Of a stretch of 64,000 nucleotides of DNA, positions 60,214-64,000 are shown one piece after another. Under the pieces are notes generated by a model that searched no databases, was not told where the DNA came from, and saw nothing but the letters and a program-made list of their open reading frames with translations. Numbering within the stretch: position 1 is the stretch's first letter; each line of letters opens with the position of its first letter. The DNA is taken from contig CACJNE010000004.1 of NCBI GenBank assembly GCA_902594675.1, positions 37,523-101,522 of the forward strand, given 5' to 3'. The translations under genes and the position numbers were made by a program. Origin of the DNA: an uncultured Pelagibacteraceae bacterium (GTDB taxonomy: Bacteria; Pseudomonadota; Alphaproteobacteria; Pelagibacterales; Pelagibacteraceae).

Positions 60214-61167
60214 TTAATTTACTTTGTTTTTACAGTTTCCTGTTTTGAAGAATTCGTCAATATTATCAATGGCTAAGTTAGCCATCGCAGTTCTTGTTTC
60301 CTTAGTAGCACTGCCTAAATGTGGAAGAATGAAAGCACTTTTGTGCTTATAGTAACCTTTATTTAAATGTGGCTCATTTTTATAAACATCTAATCCTACG
60401 GCATAAACTTTTCTTCTGTTAAGTGCATCTATCATTGCCTCATCTTCAATAATATCTCCTCTTGCAACATTGGTTACAACTGCACCCTTTGGTAAATATT
60501 CAATTGTATCTTTGTTAATCATATCAATTGTTTCTTTTGATGCTGGACAGCATACGGATAGCACATCTGATACAGATAGAAGATCTTTTAGATTGTCATG
60601 ATAAATAGCGCCTTGCTCTTTATCTTCACTTAGTTTTGATCTGTTATGATAGTGAATTATCATACCAAGAGATTTTGCAACTTTTGCAATTTTTTGTCCA
60701 ATTCTTCCCATCCCTAGAATTCCTAATCTAGTGCCTGTCAGTTGTTTTCCAATTAAAAGGTCAGCTGACCAAACCCATCCTCCTTGTCTTGCTTGTTCAA
60801 TTCCTTCTGATGCTCTTCTGCATGCACCCAAAATTAACAATACTCCAATTTCAGCAGTAGCATCTGTTAAAACATCTGGAGTATTTGTTACAGCAATTCC
60901 TCTATTTTTTGCTGCCTCCAAATCAATATTTCCAAATCCAACTGCAAAGTTTGAAAGTATTTTAATACTATCCGGTAATTGATTAATTGTATCAGCATCC
61001 AGCTTGTCAGTTAATGCTGATAGTATACCATCACAACCTTGGCTCATTTCTATTAATTTTTTTTGTGAGTAAAGTTCATCATTTAAATTTAGATTTGCAT
61101 CAAATATTTCCTTTGCTCGATCTTCACAAGATCTTAGCAATCTTCTAGTAACTAATATTTTTTTCAT
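60214..61167 (-). CDS. D-2-hydroxyacid dehydrogenase (glyoxylate/hydroxypyruvate reductase-like)
   Basis: ILSNFAVGFGNIDLEAAKNRGIAVTNTPDVLTDATAEIGVLLIL, LGILGMGRIGQKIAK, ILPHLGSATKETRTAM. Confidence 0.9.
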   Translation of the reverse strand: MKKILVTRRLLRSCEDRAKEIFDANLNLNDELYSQKKLIEMSQGCDGILSALTDKLDADTINQLPDSIKILSNFAVGFGNIDLEAAKNRGIAVTNTPDVLTDATAEIGVLLILGACRRASEGIEQARQGGWVWSADLLIGKQLTGTRLGILGMGRIGQKIAKVAKSLGMIIHYHNRSKLSEDKEQGAIYHDNLKDLLSVSDVLSVCCPASKETIDMINKDTIEYLPKGAVVTNVARGDIIEDEAMIDALNRRKVYAVGLDVYKNEPHLNKGYYKHKSAFILPHLGSATKETRTAMANLAIDNIDEFFKTGNCKNKVN

Positions 61168-61176
61168 ACAGATTGA

Positions 61177-62550
61177 TTAGTTTAAATCAAAAATTTTTCC
61201 AGGATTCATTATGTTATTAACATCTAATGATCTTTTAATAGATTTCATAACAGGAACATTATCTGGATGTTCTCTAAGTAAATAATGTTTCTTTTGTAGT
61301 CCAATACCATGTTCACCAGTAATTGTTCCCTCAAGTTCAAGTGCTTTATTAATTAAGTCATCACTGTATTGTCGGATTTTTTTTTGTTTTTCCTCATCAT
61401 CTGGATCATAAAGTACTATTGAGTGAAAGTTTCCATCTCCTACATGTCCTACCATTGGTGCAGTTAATCCTAACTTTTGTACCTCTTTTTCTGCCCATGA
61501 AATACATTCTACTAATCTTGAAATTGGCACACAAACATCTGTGGAATAAACCTTCATATCGTTACCCAAGGCTTTAACTGAATAATAAACATCATGTCTT
61601 GCCTTCCATAATTTTTTCTGTTCCTCAGGTGAAGATGCCCATTGAAAGTCACTTCCGCCGTTACTTTTTGAAATTTCTTCAACTATCCCAATTGACTCAT
61701 TATTTGAATTTACACTACCATGAAATTCAAAAAACAAAGTGGGTGATGCTTTTATATTATCTAATTTTGAATATTTAATACTTATTTCCATTTGGTCTTT
61801 ATTTAGCATTTCAATTCTAGCTATTGGAACACCGTATTGAATAACTTCTTGAGCAGCTTTTACTGCAGAGTCTAAATCTGGAAAGTAACATACTGCACTC
61901 ATTATACTTTCAGGTATCGGAGATAATCTTAATTGAACTTCAGTGATTATTCCCAGTGTTCCTTCAGAACCAATAAATAAATTTGTTAAATTATATCCTG
62001 CAGAAGTTTTTTTTGTTCTAGCTCCAGTTTTAATAATATCTCCATTTGGAAGAACAACTGTTAAACCTGAGATTACAGTTCTCATAGTTCCATATTTCAC
62101 AGCCATTGTACCTGATGCCGATGTTGCAGCCATTCCACCAAGAGCAGCGTCTGCTCCAGGATCTATTGGAAAGAATACTCCATCCTCACGAAGATATTCA
62201 TTTAGTTGTTTTCTGGTTACATTTGCCTGTACTCTACAATCGAAATCTTCAGCATTGACACTCAATACTTTGTTCATTTTTTCAAGAGAAATTGTTATTC
62301 CATTTTGATTTCCAACAACATGGCCTTCTAATGAAGTTCCTGTACCAAAAGGAACAACCGGAATTTTGTGTTCATTACATAACTTTAATAACTGTGAAAC
62401 TTCTTCATTAGTTTCAGGAAATACGACAGCTTTTGATAGAATTGGATCATAAGTATCTTCTCCTCTAGCATAGTTTGCTCTTGTAGACTCTGAGGTTGAA
62501 AACCTTCCATTAAAAATCTTTTTTAATTCTGTTTGAACAGTTTCATTCAT
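61177..62550 (-). CDS. FAD-linked oxidase, GlcD / D-lactate dehydrogenase-like
   Basis: VVPFGTGTSLEGHVVGNQNGITISLEKMNKVL, LFIGSEGTLGIITEVQLRLSP, GHVGDGNFHSIVLYD, GEHGIGLQKKHYL. Confidence 0.9.
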   Translation of the reverse strand: MNETVQTELKKIFNGRFSTSESTRANYARGEDTYDPILSKAVVFPETNEEVSQLLKLCNEHKIPVVPFGTGTSLEGHVVGNQNGITISLEKMNKVLSVNAEDFDCRVQANVTRKQLNEYLREDGVFFPIDPGADAALGGMAATSASGTMAVKYGTMRTVISGLTVVLPNGDIIKTGARTKKTSAGYNLTNLFIGSEGTLGIITEVQLRLSPIPESIMSAVCYFPDLDSAVKAAQEVIQYGVPIARIEMLNKDQMEISIKYSKLDNIKASPTLFFEFHGSVNSNNESIGIVEEISKSNGGSDFQWASSPEEQKKLWKARHDVYYSVKALGNDMKVYSTDVCVPISRLVECISWAEKEVQKLGLTAPMVGHVGDGNFHSIVLYDPDDEEKQKKIRQYSDDLINKALELEGTITGEHGIGLQKKHYLLREHPDNVPVMKSIKRSLDVNNIMNPGKIFDLN

Positions 62551-62587
62551 AATTAAATATTATAGAAGTTTCTTTTAAAAATACAGT

Positions 62588-63754
62588 CTATTTAGAAAGC
62601 ATCTTGCCTATGTTTTCTAAGGCTTGTTGTATGTTATCTCTAGATGCGGCAAAACTAAATCTTACATAATCTTGGCAAGTTTGACCAAAAGCGGTTCCGG
62701 GTACTATTGCTACTCCAGCTTCATGCATAGCTTTTTTACAAAACTCAGCACCTGTCATTCCAGTTCCTTTTACATTTGGAAAAGCATAAAACGCACCACC
62801 TGGTAAACTACATTCTACTCCTGGTAACTCATTTAAACCTGTATGAATTAAATTTCTTCTTAAAGTAAATTTGTCCAACATGTCTTTAATTGAGTCATCT
62901 GGACCATCTAAAGCAGCTATTCCAGCAAATTGTGCGGCTGCGTTCACACAAGATACACTATTAATTAGTAGTTTGTTTACATGTTCAACAAGTTCTTTTG
63001 GCCAAAAACTCCAACCTAACCTCCATCCAGTCATTGAATATGCTTTGCTCCAACCCTCTAAAACAATAAGCCTATCTCTTAAATTTTCATAGTGGAAGAA
63101 CGATGGCATTTCTTTGTAATCAAATATCTGTCTACTATAAATTTCATCACTTAAAATAGTTACATGTGGATGTTTTTCTAGTTCCTTGGCAAAATAATCT
63201 ATAACTGGCTTCTCAACAAAACTTCCTGTTGGATTGTTGGGATTAATTAAAATTAACAATCTTGTTTTATCAGTTATAAGAGAAAGTATTTTATCAGGAT
63301 CAAACTTTAAATCTTTATCTTCAGTTAGATCATACGGTACTGGAGTAGATCCAGTATAGTTAATCATTGACTCATAAATAGGAAATGCAGGTGTAGGATG
63401 GATTATTTCTGCTCCTGGTTCACCATAACATTGTATTGCATAACTCATTGTAGGTTTTCCACCTGGCATAATTAAAATTCTTTCAAAATCTATATCTGTA
63501 TTGTAACGTTTTTTAATCCATCTTGTTACGGCTTGCCTACATTCTGGAATTCCATTTGACATAACATAGCCATGATGACCATCATCTAAAGCCTTCTTAG
63601 CAGCCTCGACTACATGTTTTGGAGTTTTAAAATCTGGTTGTCCTAAACCCAAATGTATCATTGGATGACCTTTGGCCTCTAATGCTTTCGCCTCAGCTAA
63701 GACACTAAACGCAGATTCTGTTCCTAAATTTTCTAAACTTTTTGCTAATTTCAT
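62588..63754 (-). CDS. PLP-dependent class I aminotransferase
   Basis: HLGLGQPDFKTPKHVVEAAKKAL, LINPNNPTGSF, VLEGWSKAYSMTGWRLGW. Confidence 0.9.
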   Translation of the reverse strand: MKLAKSLENLGTESAFSVLAEAKALEAKGHPMIHLGLGQPDFKTPKHVVEAAKKALDDGHHGYVMSNGIPECRQAVTRWIKKRYNTDIDFERILIMPGGKPTMSYAIQCYGEPGAEIIHPTPAFPIYESMINYTGSTPVPYDLTEDKDLKFDPDKILSLITDKTRLLILINPNNPTGSFVEKPVIDYFAKELEKHPHVTILSDEIYSRQIFDYKEMPSFFHYENLRDRLIVLEGWSKAYSMTGWRLGWSFWPKELVEHVNKLLINSVSCVNAAAQFAGIAALDGPDDSIKDMLDKFTLRRNLIHTGLNELPGVECSLPGGAFYAFPNVKGTGMTGAEFCKKAMHEAGVAIVPGTAFGQTCQDYVRFSFAASRDNIQQALENIGKMLSK

Positions 63755-63777
63755 AACTTTAATTTTAAGGTGTGAAA

Positions 63778-63795
63778 ACTAACTGAAAAGTTAGT
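63778..63795 (-). other. Perfect hairpin (ACTAACT-GAAA-AGTTAGT), possible weak terminator of the upstream oxidase gene
   Basis: 7-bp perfect inverted repeat with 4-nt loop in the only sizeable gap between the partial oxidase and the aminotransferase; short T-run (TTTTC) follows on the minus strand. Confidence 0.45.
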
Positions 63796-63850
63796 GTATG
63801 TCTATTATATTTAATTTTTTTTACTTATTTTTTATATTAGTAATTTTTAT

Positions 63851-64000
63851 TTATTTTCGGAAAATAATTTTTGATTCATCAAGGTCTTTGATACTTTTGC
63901 AGCCCATCAATATCATGTTACGTCTTATTTCATCATGCATATTTTGTAATAATCTTTCAATACCTTGTTGTCCGCCAGCCCCTAAACTAAACAAAAATGC
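63851..64000 (-). CDS. FMN-dependent alpha-hydroxyacid dehydrogenase (LldD-like), C-terminal 49 aa only
   Basis: Minus-strand translation from the window edge: AFLFSLGAGGQQGIERLLQNMHDEIRRNMILMGCKSIKDLDESKIIFRK*, matching the C-terminus of lactate/glycolate oxidase family proteins. Not in the supplied ORF track. Confidence 0.75.
   Translation of the reverse strand, partial: AFLFSLGAGGQQGIERLLQNMHDEIRRNMILMGCKSIKDLDESKIIFRK

Noticed and set aside
61943-62308. Antisense ORF of 121 aa opposite the GlcD-like oxidase
   Set aside because: Shadow ORF of a conserved enzyme; Pro/Ser-rich antisense composition.
63778-63795. Riboswitch upstream of the aminotransferase
   Set aside because: Only a simple 7-bp hairpin; no multi-stem or conserved aptamer sequence. 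Listed as a possible weak terminator instead.

Overview
The window is a low-GC, densely packed chromosomal segment that looks like core genome of a SAR11/Pelagibacterales alphaproteobacterium. This placement rests on AT bias, gene order, a DmdA homologue and an ffh leader RNA. I see no phage, transposon, CRISPR array, tRNA or rRNA.

Plus-strand block 1 (about 2-1.9 kb and 4-13.1 kb): AmpG-like MFS transporter, NlpC/P60 protein, SAM-II riboswitch-metX-metW-gloB, rplU-rpmA-obgE-proB-proA-nadD-rsfS-ctpA-rppH.

Minus-strand run (46.6 down to 13.1 kb): ffh-rpsP-trmD-rplS-leuCDB-dmdCBA-asd-sdhCDAB-mmsA-mdh-sucCDAB-lpd-TPR/sulfotransferase-priA-atpHAGDC. tyrA and hisC lie separately on the minus strand.

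Final accessory-like block (48.5-64 kb): MFS transporter, a GGT-family / oxalate-CoA-ligase-like / PanE-like operon, a Tat-exported TakP-like TRAP transporter with unusually extended membrane subunits, and a set of 2-hydroxyacid/2-oxoacid enzymes.

Main points of interest: (1) a possible oxamate/oxalate-to-glyoxylate(-to-glycine) route; (2) an ffh leader with competing hairpins; (3) matching 9-aa repeat tails on ribosomal proteins S16 and L19, with rimM missing between rpsP and trmD; (4) dmdCBA inserted between leuB and asd; (5) the extended TRAP permease.
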